A stretch of DNA of 64,000 nucleotides from Nymphaea colorata (lineage: Eukaryota; Streptophyta; Magnoliopsida; Nymphaeales; Nymphaeaceae): positions 11,890,106 through 11,954,105 of the forward strand of contig NC_045141.1 in the NCBI RefSeq assembly GCF_008831285.2. The letters are read 5' to 3'. Shown one piece after another: positions 1 to 11,881 of this stretch. The stretch's first letter is position 1, and every line of letters starts with the position of its first letter. A program made the translations under genes and the position numbers. Below the pieces are notes generated by a model, which was given only the letters and a program-made list of their open reading frames with translations, made no database searches and had not been told where the DNA came from.

Positions 1-222
1 CAAAGATTTACATTGGTTTTCTTAACTAGATTACAAAAAGGTTTGTATAGGTCTAATAGTCCACATAATATGGATAGTCTCTTTTAATACCTTCCCAATC
101 ATCTTCTTGGGAACTTGGTCCTCTATAAACCATTTAGTTTGTGAGAAAGTAATGTCACAACCATGGTCAGCTATTTGAGAAGGAAACAAGAGATTAAAAT
201 TTAATTTGAGAATATATCTTAC
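1..222 (-). pseudogene. Copia pol fragment (protease to gag-pre-integrase), 3' of the hAT insertion
   Basis: The minus strand encodes a degenerate stretch that reads NLLFPSQIADHGCDITFSQ, then a DQVPKKMIGK-like segment. This matches the pattern seen in Ty1/copia polyproteins between the aspartic protease and the GAG-pre-integrase domain. It is the downstream continuation of the gag-protease relic at 3692-4839; the two halves were separated by the hAT insertion at 231-3683. The rest of the element (integrase, reverse transcriptase, RNase H, second LTR) must lie to the left of the window. Assignment rests on motif similarity only. Confidence 0.72.
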
Positions 223-230
223 TTTTAGTC
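223..230. repeat. 8-bp target-site duplication, left copy
   Basis: CTTTTAGT immediately precedes the left terminus of the hAT element and is repeated exactly at 3684-3691 after its right terminus. Confidence 0.93.
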
Positions 231-310
231 AATGTTGTAAAATGCGTATCGTAAGGCGTATCGGTTGGGCTTTAAGATACGCCGTATCGTAACCGTATCG
301 TAAATTTTTT
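231..310. repeat. Left subterminal repeat region of the hAT element
   Basis: After the CAATGTTGTA terminus come spaced GTATCG and CGTATCGGT motifs as far as about 305. The sequence closely matches the inverted right end of the 755-bp element, including the AAAA(T/G)GCGTA step just inside the terminus. 311-619 is A/T-rich non-coding sequence of the element. Confidence 0.8.
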
Positions 311-619
311 TAAAATAATAATAATAAATCAGAAAAAAATTAAAAAAGATCGAAAAATTCATAAAAAAAATCAGAAAAAATTAAAAATAATAAATTCTTC
401 ATAGAAAACATGTTTTAGATAATGATAGACTTATTACTGCTAAATGTTATAAACTTACGCGTTCACGGTTCATCATTCATACTTCATAGACATCAAAATT
501 CATAACAATATCATTCAATTTCAATCAACAAAGCATAAGTCATAAAGTGATAAAACATTCAAGTGTTCAACAACCATAGATTCATAACTCTTAAGTGGTT
601 CGATACATATAATGATTCA

Positions 620-3142
620 TCATTCATAATCTTCATCATCTTCATCTTCTTCTTCTTCTTCATCGTCAAGAATTGGAATATCCTCACCAACATATCCAGC
701 ACTAGTAGTAGCACTAGCAGACTCTCCTTCATCAACAAAGCCTTCTGTTGCTTCAGCTTCAAGGTTGAAGCATTCAAGATCTTCATCATCAAATATTGTA
801 GTCGGTTCTTCCTCAATCCATGGCTCCAGATCGTCAAAGTTTTCCAAGCTGATAGGATCAAACTGAGATGTGTGCTTCCTTGCTGATGTTTTTTGTAATT
901 CTCTACGTTACATAAGAGAAAGCTTGTTAATATATAATTTCATATAAATATATTGTACAAAAAATGTAAACATTAAGCTATATTACCTTTGTTTCAACCT
1001 CATATTATATCGAACAAAGACAAGGTCATTCAACCTTTTATGTTCGAGTTTATTCCTTTTTTTGCTATGGATATGTTAGAACACACTCCAGTTCCTTTCG
1101 CATCCACTAGCACTGCATGTCTGACTGAGGACTTTGATTGCAAAACGTGCTAGGTTTGGACAATCAAACCCATACCTATTCCACCACAAATCTAAACAAA
1201 ACTATAACATTATAAGTGATATCAAATCAATGTGAAAGTTCTAAAAGAATCAAATGTAACAAATGCAAAGTAAATTAAACATTTCTATGTATTTACCTGG
1301 ACGCATGGTTGTCCTGGCTCGAACGGCGACAGGTTGTCCCATGCCCCGATAACAAGTATCATATAGATCTAACTCATTGCTGATGGCATCTTGTTCTCTA
1401 GAATCTGCCACTAACACTTTAATACAGTCCAACAAACCACTTAAGACTTCTCTGTCCTTAAATGTAGGAGAAAATCTAATTGCAGGATTTAGATAGTAAG
1501 CTGCTGCATGAAGAGGTTGATGAACATGTCCAGTCCACCTTTTATCTATCATCTTCCATATGGGCATATATAACTTTTTCTTTCCTTTTAAGTTGTCTCG
1601 AATTGCCTCTTTTGCTTTATCCATGGCCTCGTATAAGTATCCTATGGAAGGCCTATCCTCACTGTCAGCTAACCTGAGGACTTTCACTAATGAAACACAA
1701 ACTTTCAATAACTTAACAAATGATTCCCAAAATTCGTTATTAAATATGATATCCACAACTAAAGAAGCATTTCTTTTATGAGCATGTGGATATACAGTCC
1801 ATTCTTCACTAGCGAACATCTGCCTCAAAGGAGTTCTTTGTTTCACCACACTCTGCACAGTCAATACATTTGTGGCAAATCTAGTTTGTGCAAGTCGTAT
1901 CAATTCAACTTCTTTTGTAAACTTTCTCATCAAACTCAATATATATGCATGATTATAGATAAATTTTGTTACCTCTTGACATTGGTCAATGGCTGATTTC
2001 ATATCATGCATCTCATTAAGATCTTGAAGCATAAGATTAACACAATGAGTGGCACATGGACTTCAAAAGAATGTTCCATACTTTTGAAATAACAAATCTC
2101 CTGCAACTCTATAATTTGCAACATTATCTGTAATAAACTGTACAATGTTTGTAGGTCCAACTTCTTGTACGAAATTATCAAAAACATTGAACAAAATCTC
2201 AGCAGTTTTAGGAACATCAGACAAGTCAAGAGATTTCAAGAACATTGTACCTTTCGGGCAATAAACAAGAAAATTTACAAGTGTTCTTGACCTTGTATCA
2301 GTCCATCCATCTGACATAATGGAGCAACCTGTTTCCTTCCAAGATAATTTCAATTGATCGCAATGTTCAGACACTTCTTTCACTGTATCTTGAAGAATTT
2401 TACCCCTCAACTGATGATATGATGACATTTTGAATTCGGGGCCTATAGAAGCAATTGCATCTGCCATGGCTTGGAATTGAAAAGAATTAGCTGCATTAAA
2501 TGGAATACATGCATCATAAAACCATTTCCCTACCATCTTTTGTGCTTGATATAGCATATCTTTAGATGTCATAGCAGCACGAATTTGCGGCTGACCACCT
2601 GGGCTAGTATATGAAGGGAAAAAGCTCTTAATAGAGCCAACACTAGACCTACCAATAGGAACTCTACCACTAGGTGGTCACATACCACACCTGGCCCTAT
2701 CTGCTGTGCCTCTTTTCTTCCTTCCCGTTATGCCAGATCAACCTCCTTCATACATGATCCATTTTCCTCTACGATCTCTACCTCTTGAGGTCTCCAAATC
2801 TATTCTTAGACTGCTATCATCTTCATCATCACATTCATAAGCTTCTTCCTCTTCTTCTTCATCTTCCAAAGGCTCACTATAGCCTACATCTGCCTCTTCA
2901 ATTTCTTTTTGTATTCTCTTTTGATGTAAAGCATGAAGCATATCTAAACATTGCTGACGCACATATGGAGGCAAAGGTTTGTTTGGTCCTCCAACACAAG
3001 GAGACGCATCTTTGGAGGTCCCTGCCAAATGGTGTTTCATTCTACTAATCCCTCCTGAAAATGTATTCCCACAGAAGCTACATTTGAGTTTCAAGCGGTT
3101 ATTCTCCTTCACCCTTTCACACCATTGCCATGTGGGATCCAT
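620..3142 (-). pseudogene. hAT transposase (BED zinc finger, DUF659, hAT dimerisation), inactivated
   Basis: A single reading frame runs from the ATG at 3142 to a splice donor next to 1297. Its order is: BED zinc finger (CSFCGNTF, then MKHHLAG), an acidic linker, a DUF659 region with SDGWTDTRSR and FITDN (the first two catalytic aspartates of hAT enzymes), and a helical region. Two further exons follow (about 987-1191 and 620-902): the dimerisation domain with SGCERNWS (third acidic residue), then an acidic tail. The frame is broken by TGA at 2738-2740, 2678-2680 and 2063-2065. A TAA occurs in the dimerisation exon just after NWSVF. No frameshift was seen up to the first intron, so decay is by point mutation. 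Introns of about 103 and 85 bp fit GT-AG. The enzyme would have bound the element ends and cut them; this copy cannot make it intact. Confidence 0.9.
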
Positions 3143-3485
3143 ATCTTCAAAAAAAAAACGAAATCCTATGGTAAACTTAATGAAAAACACTCAAAATCTT
3201 TCAATCTACGATTATACGGTAAAAAATTATGAATAAATGGTAAAAACATGAGATTTTATACCTTAGGAAGAAGAAATGAAGAAAACCCCTTTCCTCCCAA
3301 CGAAAATCAACCACCCAGGCACAAATCGACCCCTTAATCTTTGATTTCACGGTGAAAATCAACTTTTTGATGGTGAAAATGGACGATCACCCTCCCTGAC
3401 GGTAGTATCCGAGCTTGAGAAATGAAGAACGGAGGCTTTTTTTTCAAAAAGAAGCCGAATAAGTAGGTCTCGAGCGGGTTTCCGT

Positions 3486-3683
3486 GAAATCAGACCGTAT
3501 CGTACGATACGGGGTGTATCGCCCCGTATCGTACGATTTGGGCCCTATATCGCACGATACGTGCGATACAAGAACGATACACCCCCTATTTACGATACGG
3601 GGGGTGTATCGTACCGTTTTTTTAAAACGATACGATACGTATTGTACGATACGGGGTCGTATCGTACGATACGTACAACACTG
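3486..3683. repeat. Right subterminal palindrome array of the hAT element
   Basis: Roughly 200 bp are dominated by CGTATCG/CGATACG units. Two are exact copies of the 16-bp palindrome CGTATCGTACGATACG (3496-3511 and 3658-3673), with several variants between. In hAT elements such subterminal repeats are the transposase binding sites; that role here is inferred. The array resembles the left end of the short element at 61182-61936. Confidence 0.85.
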
Positions 3684-3691
3684 CTTTTAGT
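3684..3691. repeat. 8-bp target-site duplication, right copy
   Basis: CTTTTAGT directly after the right terminus, identical to 223-230. Removing the element and one copy would rejoin the copia protease/gag-pre-integrase sequence. Confidence 0.93.
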
Positions 3692-4839
3692 ACTTTAAAA
3701 ATTTTTGAATAAATTTTTTGATCAATGTTGCCAATAAGGTTAGTAGAAAGAGGTGTTCCATCGTCGGTTTTTACAAAAGAACAAGAATTATTATTGGTGC
3801 ATTCTGTAAGAAAGGGACATGAGGGGTCATATAAAAGGATGCTCCTGAGTCAAGAATCCATGAATACTTACTTGAGGATGTAGATGCAATCGTGGCTCCC
3901 AATATTGGTTCTTTTATTCCTTTCAAGAGAGGTTGAAGTGCAATGATGATCCATTATTGCTTTCTTTCTTCATGGCTCCAACAGTTCCCCCGCTCTTTTT
4001 TAATTTTGGACACTTACGTTTTATGTGTCCTTCCTCTCGACAATAGAAACAAATGACTTTCTTAGTTCTTTCATCATTTGTCTTGTTGAAGTTTGGTGGT
4101 CGATGTGGTCTAATATGGGATTCAGGATATGAAGTTGCAAGAGCATTATCATTCTTTTTTTCAAAAAAGTTCAAACGGTTTTCCTCCATTTGCAATTTGG
4201 CTAATTGCTTCATTCATAGAAGGAATTTTAGATCGATGAAGTAAGGAAGTCTTTACACCATCACACTCTGATCTTAATCTAATAACAAATTTATAAAACT
4301 TTTCCCTTAAATTTGTTTCTCTTAGGACCGCATCATGTGGATCCACCCAATTTGGTTGAAACATAGCCATCTCATTCCACAACTGATCCATCTTGGCAAC
4401 ATGCTCCTTAATAGTTCTATTTCTTTGTTGGAGATTAGTAATCTTAACTTGGATATTGCACATATAGGCCACATCCTTGTGTGCGAGTCTTTTCAAAATA
4501 AACTCATGCTTCATGAGCATGGCTGAGTTTGGAAATTTGTTATCCGGTTGCATTATCTACACAAGTAAAGATCCAAGTAATAATTTTGTGATGGTCAATC
4601 TTCCATTCATCCTATTTCTTTTCATAATCAGCCACAACTTTATCTTTTTCACTACCTTCTAATTCTTGGGTCTTGCCGTCAACCACTTTAGTCAATATTA
4701 GTTGGGGTTCTGTTTTGTTCCCATCGACTAATTCTTAAAGTCCCTTACATATAATAAAATGCTCAATGGTTCCAGCCCATTGAGCATGATTCGTAGAAGT
4801 AAGTTTTGGAATGGGAATTGTGGAGACTTTTTCATCCAT
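3692..4839 (-). pseudogene. Copia gag and start of protease, degenerate
   Basis: The frame begins at the ATG at 4839 (MDEKVSTIPIPKLTS). It continues through a UBN2-type gag region with in-frame stops and a frameshift. It then covers a zinc knuckle of the CX2CX4HX4C type (CFYCREEGHIKRKC, around 4010-4060) and the protease active-site segment WILDSGASFYMT near 3850. The gag core lies in one frame (about 4553 down to 4200) and the knuckle in another, so there is a frameshift near 4200. Gag would form the virus-like particle and the protease would process it; this copy is dead. The hAT insertion at 231-3683 separates it from the rest of pol. Confidence 0.87.
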
Positions 4840-5238
4840 AATGCTGACAAAAAATCAGAGGATAGAAAAAAATGAACTTACAGTTTTTAGAGCAAATTCA
4901 GCTGCAAAGATTAATCAAGATAGCTGCAGTCCGATGGCCAATATAAATCCCATAACTTCTCCTTATAATCTAATCGACAAATACTTTGTAGTTTGTGGGC
5001 ATAAGCATAAGAGGATCGATTCTTCAATAAAACTTAATTATATTGCTGTTTACCATAACAGCAGCCACCAACAATCAAGAGGAAACTTTCAGCAGAAAAA
5101 GAAAACGGCAGCTGATCTTCAAATAGCAAAGTCACCAACCAATTGGTGAGCCAGAACTTCAAGTCAGCTTGAAAACACCTCCCCAAGACATCCTCAGCTT
5201 GGCGAAACAAAAGAGAATCAGATCGAATAGAGCCCCAA

Positions 5239-5250
5239 GCTCTGGTACCA
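5239..5250 (-). other. Primer-binding site of the left copia element
   Basis: Read on the minus strand this is TGGTACCAGAGC. It differs by one base from the usual copia primer-binding site complementary to initiator methionine tRNA. It directly abuts the LTR end at 5251. 4840-5238 between it and gag is untranslated leader. Confidence 0.82.
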
Positions 5251-5662
5251 TGTAAACACTACCACAATCACAAATGATAATCTTTTCACACTCAAGTACA
5301 TTGAGGACAATCTGAATGGAAAGCTGAATATTATTCATACAAAGCAGTCATAAAAGACTAGTTTCAAAAGCCATAGCATTATCTTAGAATGATACAATAC
5401 TTATAGAGAGAAAGAGACAATAGAGAGAGAAGCTAGCTGTTGGGCTGAGTTCCTACAGCTCGAAAACGAGCTGTTGGCTGAGTTCCAGCAGTTGGAAAAC
5501 TAGCTGTTAGAACTCCCAACACTAGAAACTAGCTGTTGGAAGTCCTCTGTTTATAATATATGCATATGTATATATGTATTCATACAACCACTTAAATATA
5601 GTGATGTAGGTTGAAGCATATATACATATGAATATATGAGTGTACTGACATATAAACTAACA
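5251..5662 (-). repeat. 5' LTR of the left copia element (412 bp)
   Basis: On the minus strand it begins TGTTAG at 5662 and ends TTTACA at 5251, directly next to the primer-binding site. It contains a block of imperfect tandem copies built on AGCTGTTGG/CTGAGTTCC (about 5437-5545). The outer boundary is inferred from the TGTTAG start. The partner LTR is off the window, so the target duplication cannot be checked. Confidence 0.72.
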
Positions 5663-7350
5663 ATATAGATATAAAAGTCATTGTTGTCGTGTGCTAGATA
5701 TTTGCAGGATTACTAAAATTTAAAAATTTGTTGCTAAAATCACCATCAATCATCACTAATGCCACCAAGAACCGTCGCTGCAATATAAATTGTGGCTAAT
5801 ACTAATTTGGTGACTGTTGTTTAGTGATAAATTTTTAAATATTAGGCATCCGACAACATCCGGCACATGACAGTATCAAACTCTTTTATATATATATATA
5901 TATACATATATATTAGTACAATTGAAATTTATCTAAACTGCTTTATGGCTCCTTTCATCAAGTTGATGGTTAACAGGTGTCGTGTAAAATTAGTTTTTCA
6001 AATCAAAGTGCAAATTGTCAGTCACTTTTTCTTATGAAAGTGATTTTACAGGTACCTTGTGAAATATAAATGAAGTTCATTGGACGGCGCATCACCGGTT
6101 CACATATTGATCATATCTGCTCAATCCACATATTTCATGAACCCATATATATGTGTGCATTTAATATTAACCATTATTCATATGAACTTTAACCTTCTAA
6201 TTTTAATTGTTCAACTTCATTAAGTTTGATGTTTTAATCTTCTAATTATTTTTATTTTCATTTATAATGTGTTTAATGTGTATGATGGGTTTTAAACTTT
6301 TGGTGCTTTCATTGTTATAAGCATTTTTACAGAATGTGTAGTGTAATCCATATCAGTTGGGTCTGGAGGTAGATAGATGAGGTAGCAATAACAAGAAATT
6401 AATTTTTAATATCAAGAACCACAAAAAATAGAATTTCAGAAAAAGTTTTAAAAAATAAGAAAAATAGTAAAATAAATTCCCTCTTATACAAATATGAATT
6501 TCATTAACATTAACAAGCGAACAAGTATATGCTATCTACAACATGCAGAATTTCACTAGAAGCTAAACGTTGAGACGTTGACCTAATTTTCTTGGCAAAA
6601 TGAGCTCTAATTTTGTTCTTCAAATTTTATGACAAGGTTAAGATTCAAATTTACGAAGTTTATGTAACTTTATGTTAAAAACAAAAAGTTGTTAATCTGT
6701 GTTTTTTAATGTTTTGAAGGCGTAACATTGAATACACGTTGTTTCATATTGTATTCTAAGATATGGGAGTGTGGAGTGCCACTGACCCGATATACCATTA
6801 TTAAACTCCTGAAATATGGAACCTGTTAAGTTGCAGTTACACCCCTGAACTGGTTTCGGAGGTTATCCTTTCATTGTTCTTCATGGTTACATTAAGGTAA
6901 TGTATCATCATATGATAGACCATTTATGCAAGAGTAATGATATATTGATAATTGTATGTTTCCATATTGAAGAATGCATGTCAATGAATGTTTTTTTTTT
7001 TCATTTTATTGGTTTTTTCTGGAGGGTGAGACAACATAGTCCCACCTAGTCCTGTCTCTGTCTCGCCTTAGGCTATAGAGACCACTCACCACCTTGCCGG
7101 AACTTGGCATGGAGCATTATTCAACTAGGAGTTATTTAGGGATTTCTTTGATGGAAAAGCATGGTTATTGTTAAGAGAAAGAAACTGAACAATTGTGTGT
7201 GAACGTTGGTAACATACATTGCACTTTCTCCTGAAAGGGCAATATAATTTGTTGGGTCCTGTTTCACAATAAGATCCCCTTTTTGTTTCCTGTCATCACT
7301 ACATAATTTATGTTTATCTCTTTCATAATTATATATTATCTTGCTTGCAG
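5663..7350 (+). other. Intron sequence upstream of the first visible kinase exon
   Basis: No exon, RNA gene or intact element was recognised. The stretch is A/T-rich and contains a short (TA)n run near 5889. It includes a small segment at 7016-7090 with tagtcc/cctagtcctg repeats. The upstream kinase exons were not found here, so the intron probably extends left across the copia element. Confidence 0.6.
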
Positions 7351-10300
7351 ATTGTGAATTGGAGGACGCACTTAAAATTCCCTGAGGAAGCAGATCTATC
7401 TGCTGAAGCTAAAGACCTAATCAGCAAATTACTATGCAATGTTGAACAAAGACTGGGTACAAAGGGTGCCGATGAAATAAAGGTTTGGAACTTTGGGTCC
7501 AACTTCCAGTGTTTCTCTTTTCCTTTCATGGTGCTTATTGGGGCGTAACTTGTTTGCTTTTTAATCAGTCACATCCATGGTTTAAAGGAGTCAAATGGGA
7601 CAAATTGTCTCAGATGGAGGCTGCATTTGTGCCACAGGTCAATGATGAGTTAGACACTCAGAACTTTGAGAAGTTCGAGGAGGTTCGGTGCCTCTCTCCA
7701 CCCCTGCTTCTTTTCCAATCAGATACTTTTGTCATTTCTATTCTTTAAGGGGATTGGTAAAAATTTCGTAAGTCTTATGTTTATTTACATGCAAAATTTT
7801 TTTAGACATGGCAACCATTCTATGAACTATAAAAATTGCACAATGGATGAAAACTTTTTGATAAGATGTGAGCAAGTTTTTTGAAGGCACATTTTGTGAT
7901 GGATGGTGAATAACTGTTGGGAAAGCTGGAGTTCTTGCTCTCAGGGCTTGTTAGATTTTGTCATGATGGGTTAAGGTTGCAAATGGAGTGGATTATATAT
8001 CTGATCCAACTGAGTGAATTTAGAGGTGGAAAAGGATTAAAAATAGATTCATTCATAAATTTGGTCTGGTAATGAATTAACATATCTAACTTTGTCTATT
8101 CTCCATCTGATGTGAAGGGCGGAAAAAATCAAATTGGAATGAAAATTGAACATACTCTTTGAAGATGGATTTAACTTCAAATCCAAATTCTTGTGCATAT
8201 TCAAACTCTTCTGTATGTAAAGAAATAAGAATTATGTGCTCCATGAGAACTTGAACCAACAGCCTGACATAAAATATGAGTTTGAAGAGCAGCTAATTCT
8301 CTTTCCTTCTTGTGGAGACAATATTGGTTGTATTGTTTAAAGAACTAAAATATCAAATACAATATATGGAATGATGTAATTTGTTTGACAAAATTAATTC
8401 ATTCAAACCCCTCATCTTGTTAGATATAAAATAGAACGAAATGCACTATGAGAACTTAAGCTAAGAATCTGACATGAAATATGAATTTGAAGAGCAGCCA
8501 AGTTTCTCTCCTTGATTTTCTCGTTAATATTTGGGTATATTTTAAAAGAAAAAAAATCAAGAAAACATATAGTAGTATATTTTTTAAAATTAATTTCTTA
8601 GTTTATTTTGATCATGATTTTATAGAAATTAATATAAAACATACTAATAAACGTTTGAAGATAAATGGTTTGGATTTGGTTTATATTTGAGTTTCTGAAT
8701 CCATACCCTACTTTTTGGATTTTATGCATTTTTATATTCGGTTTGATGGATTGTCATATTGGATTGGTTTTGAAGTTGGATTTAGATTATTAAAGAGAAC
8801 AAAACAAATGGACTTCGATAATGCAGTCCAAACCAACTCCTTTTTTGTACCCCTATTATTGAGAGCTGTAAAATATTTTGTAGTATATGCATGAACTAAA
8901 TTGTACTTGGAATGTTACTGTAACATTGCCTGATTAGCGACCATCCTGATAAAAGGAGCTTACTAATTGAGAGTGGTAGTCAGTACCTATGCACAAGGCC
9001 CTAAAATGTTTAATTTGGTGTCTAGGTGACCCTGGATGTTTTTCATCTAGACAAAGAAAGAAAAGAAAAAGAAATTGAAATACTTCATTTAAAACTTGCC
9101 ATGTTAATTAATGAAAAGTAATAAATCAATAGCAAAAATCAAGTAGAAAATCTTACAACCTTATTTTTTCTAAATGTCAAGTTGCACCACCTAGCTGCTA
9201 AGGACAAGCCACATCGCATCGATTCAAGTTGATCTTTCCTTTGAAGGAAACTCCCTTTCTTCTTTAAGTTAAAAAACTATAAGTTATACATGATATAGTG
9301 CCTTCCTCCAAAACCATGACAGTATGGATTGGAGGTTGCATGTTTCTTGACATAGCCTCAGTAGAAATAAAGAAAAAAGGTACTCAGGGCCCAAACAAGC
9401 AACGCATATGAAAAAAACTTTGTAGATAATGTCTAAAGCTAAGTGACATGTCGGGTGCAGTAACAAATAAATTGCTTTCTTTTTACATTGAATCATTGAT
9501 AAAATCATAGCTTATTAGTTGTTGATACATATACATATACATACATACATATATATATTGGATGTGGATTTCTCCAGCCATCTGGATGCTCATGCCTCTC
9601 ACACTCGGGCTATATATATATGTATAGGACGTTAATTTTTCCAGCCATCCGGATGCTCCAGCCCCTCACACACGCGACTTGATGATGCATCAGTTTGTTT
9701 GTGTGAGAAGCTGGAGCATCCGGTTGGCTGGAGAATTATATCCTCTCCATACCCATACCCATCTTTTTTCAAGAATGCTGAATCCACACCTGCACACACT
9801 GCATGCACTTGTGTGGCATAGGTCTAAAGACTCTAAACCTAATGATTCAAGGATAAATTATTCCAAAATAAGAAAACACTGTTTTCAGAAATTTCCTCAG
9901 AAGTCCCAATCAAGTAGAGATGGAACCAGAATAGGAAATGGAAGCATATTCTTCACAAGACAAAAATAAAGATTTGTAGACCAGTCTATACTTTTTGGTC
10001 CTTTGTTAACTGCCCAACTTGAAATGAGGGCCGATGGTATTTTTCTTTATTTGAGTTTTAGCAAGAAAGAAGGAAAATTGACAAATTAATAATCTAATTG
10101 ATGATTTCAAGGATCCCATTTGCTATAGATTTATGTCCATAAATTTTAATATTTATTTCTCAGACTGGATATGGGCATGAAGGAGGTAATTTCCTGTTTA
10201 TCATGTTCTTGAGTGTTGATTTCATTGGAAAGTTAACAAAGTTTAAGCTTATTTTGGATGGTGTTGCCTTTTTGTTGGTTTTAGAGGCTTATCACAAAAC

Positions 10301-11840
10301 AAATTGCTGCCTTGTTGAGATGACTCGTAAGTCCTTACCACATAAATTGACGTCATAATGCCTTGTCACCCTCCATAGAGACATGATTTTGTGGATGAGG
10401 AATTGTGCTACAAACCTGTTTTGCTTGTTAGGTCTTCTTATGTAATATGTTCACATGGCCCTGACTGTAGCATTTTTATATAATGTGGTTCTTTTTTTCC
10501 TTTATTTTTATGTGAGAAGTTTTATGTATGTTTTTTTTTCTTAGTAACATTATTAAGAATTTTTATTTGGATTGCGTTTTGCAGTCGGGGGGACCTATCC
10601 CGACGTCATCCAGATCAGGTCCATGGAGAAAGGTGAGGATTTATATTACTGCCACTACAGAAATTATTAACCTTAAATTATGGTTCTAGATCTATTAATG
10701 CTACTCCCCATTTTCTGTTGTGATATTGATATGAAAATATATCCACATCATCATAACTGTGGGCAAATGCTCCACGGCATCTATTTCTGACTCATTTGGT
10801 TATGCCCGTAAGGGTCATCTTTTAAAGTTAAGTTGATCAACCAATTCTAGTATCAGGAACAACATGAACATTGAGAACAAACAAAAAATCCAGTATGATG
10901 AGGCTAATGAGTCCTTTGTTTTTCTTTAGTAGAAGATACTACCAAAACAGGGGCAGTCTTGGTATTTTTGAAAAGTTTTAAAATTTTAAACTGCACATGC
11001 TCCATTTCCTTTTTAAAAGGGGTAGTTTATGTAAAGAAAAGATTTAAAAGGGCAGTTTTGAACTTTTTGTTCTTTCTAATGTAAAAGCGGTAAAAGAAAT
11101 TTTTATAGCGTAGGGGCTTAGGACTTTTAAGCCCCCTTTTTCCTCTACGATATGTTTTGAACCTCGCTGCCCTTTGGAGAGAAGTTGGAGACGGGAGAAG
11201 GGAGATATGTTTTCTAGCTTTTTTTTTTTAATTTTTTTACAGATTTCCCTTCACTCCCAAAGTTTGTTTGTCTTTTAACTATTTTAATAGAGCTGCAATC
11301 AGCGCCTAGTTCTAGAATCCGGACTTCAAGTTCTCTTTTTTTTCAAGTTTTAACTTCTGTTCTATGTCTCCTCCTTAGTTTTTTGTGCATTTTACTTTTA
11401 CATAATTTTTTGTTTTTTTCTATTTTTTTAAAAAATTGTTGAGATTTTCCCGAGATTTTTCGAAAAAAATAGCTTCACCAAAAAATGCCCGAGAAAAACT
11501 TTGCTAATATTTTCCTGAGAATGATATATGTGTCTATGCTCCCAACAATGAAGGTCAAAATTGGAGAACCAACCTTCAGGTAATTTATTCGTGGGGTGCG
11601 TATACAAGCTTAAAAATTGATCCTGACCAAACAATAGATACTTGTCTATTCATACAAATAATACTTGTTAAGCTTGTGACAAGCCTATCTGCTTCCTTTT
11701 GGTTGGTACCATCTTTTGAGAGAGAGAGAGAGAAGCATTGATTCGCATCCAAAGTAATCCTTCTCCACCGACTACTGAGGAATGAATGACATCAACTATG
11801 TCTCTAATAGAAGCCTAAGATCCCATTTGGCCATTTCCCT

Positions 11841-11881
<41 letters not shown>

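Larger units (their letters stand above)
231..3683 (-). mobile_element. hAT DNA transposon, full length with decayed transposase
   Basis: This element is 3453 bp long. It is flanked by a perfect 8-bp duplication, CTTTTAGT, at 223-230 and 3684-3691, as expected for hAT transposition. Its ends are inverted: CAATGTTGTA on the left, and CAGTGTTGTA read from the right. Inside the ends lie subterminal arrays of GTATCG/CGATAC motifs, denser on the right. It encodes a BED/DUF659/hAT-dimerisation transposase on the minus strand. It sits within the protease region of a minus-strand copia element, so it is younger than that element. A shorter relative lies at 61182-61936. Confidence 0.93.

Noticed and set aside
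2063-2740. TGA codons read as recoded sense codons in the transposase
   Set aside because: A TAA also interrupts the dimerisation exon and there is no precedent for TGA recoding in plant nuclear genes; decay is the simpler explanation.
3484-3690. CRISPR-like repeat array
   Set aside because: Repeats are palindromic, irregularly spaced and bounded by hAT termini; the DNA is plant nuclear.
10163-10184. Candidate 22-bp kinase exon between TCTCAG and GAG|GTAATT
   Set aside because: Using it would put the next exon out of frame; exons 7569-7682 and 10585-10632 join directly in phase and match the family length.
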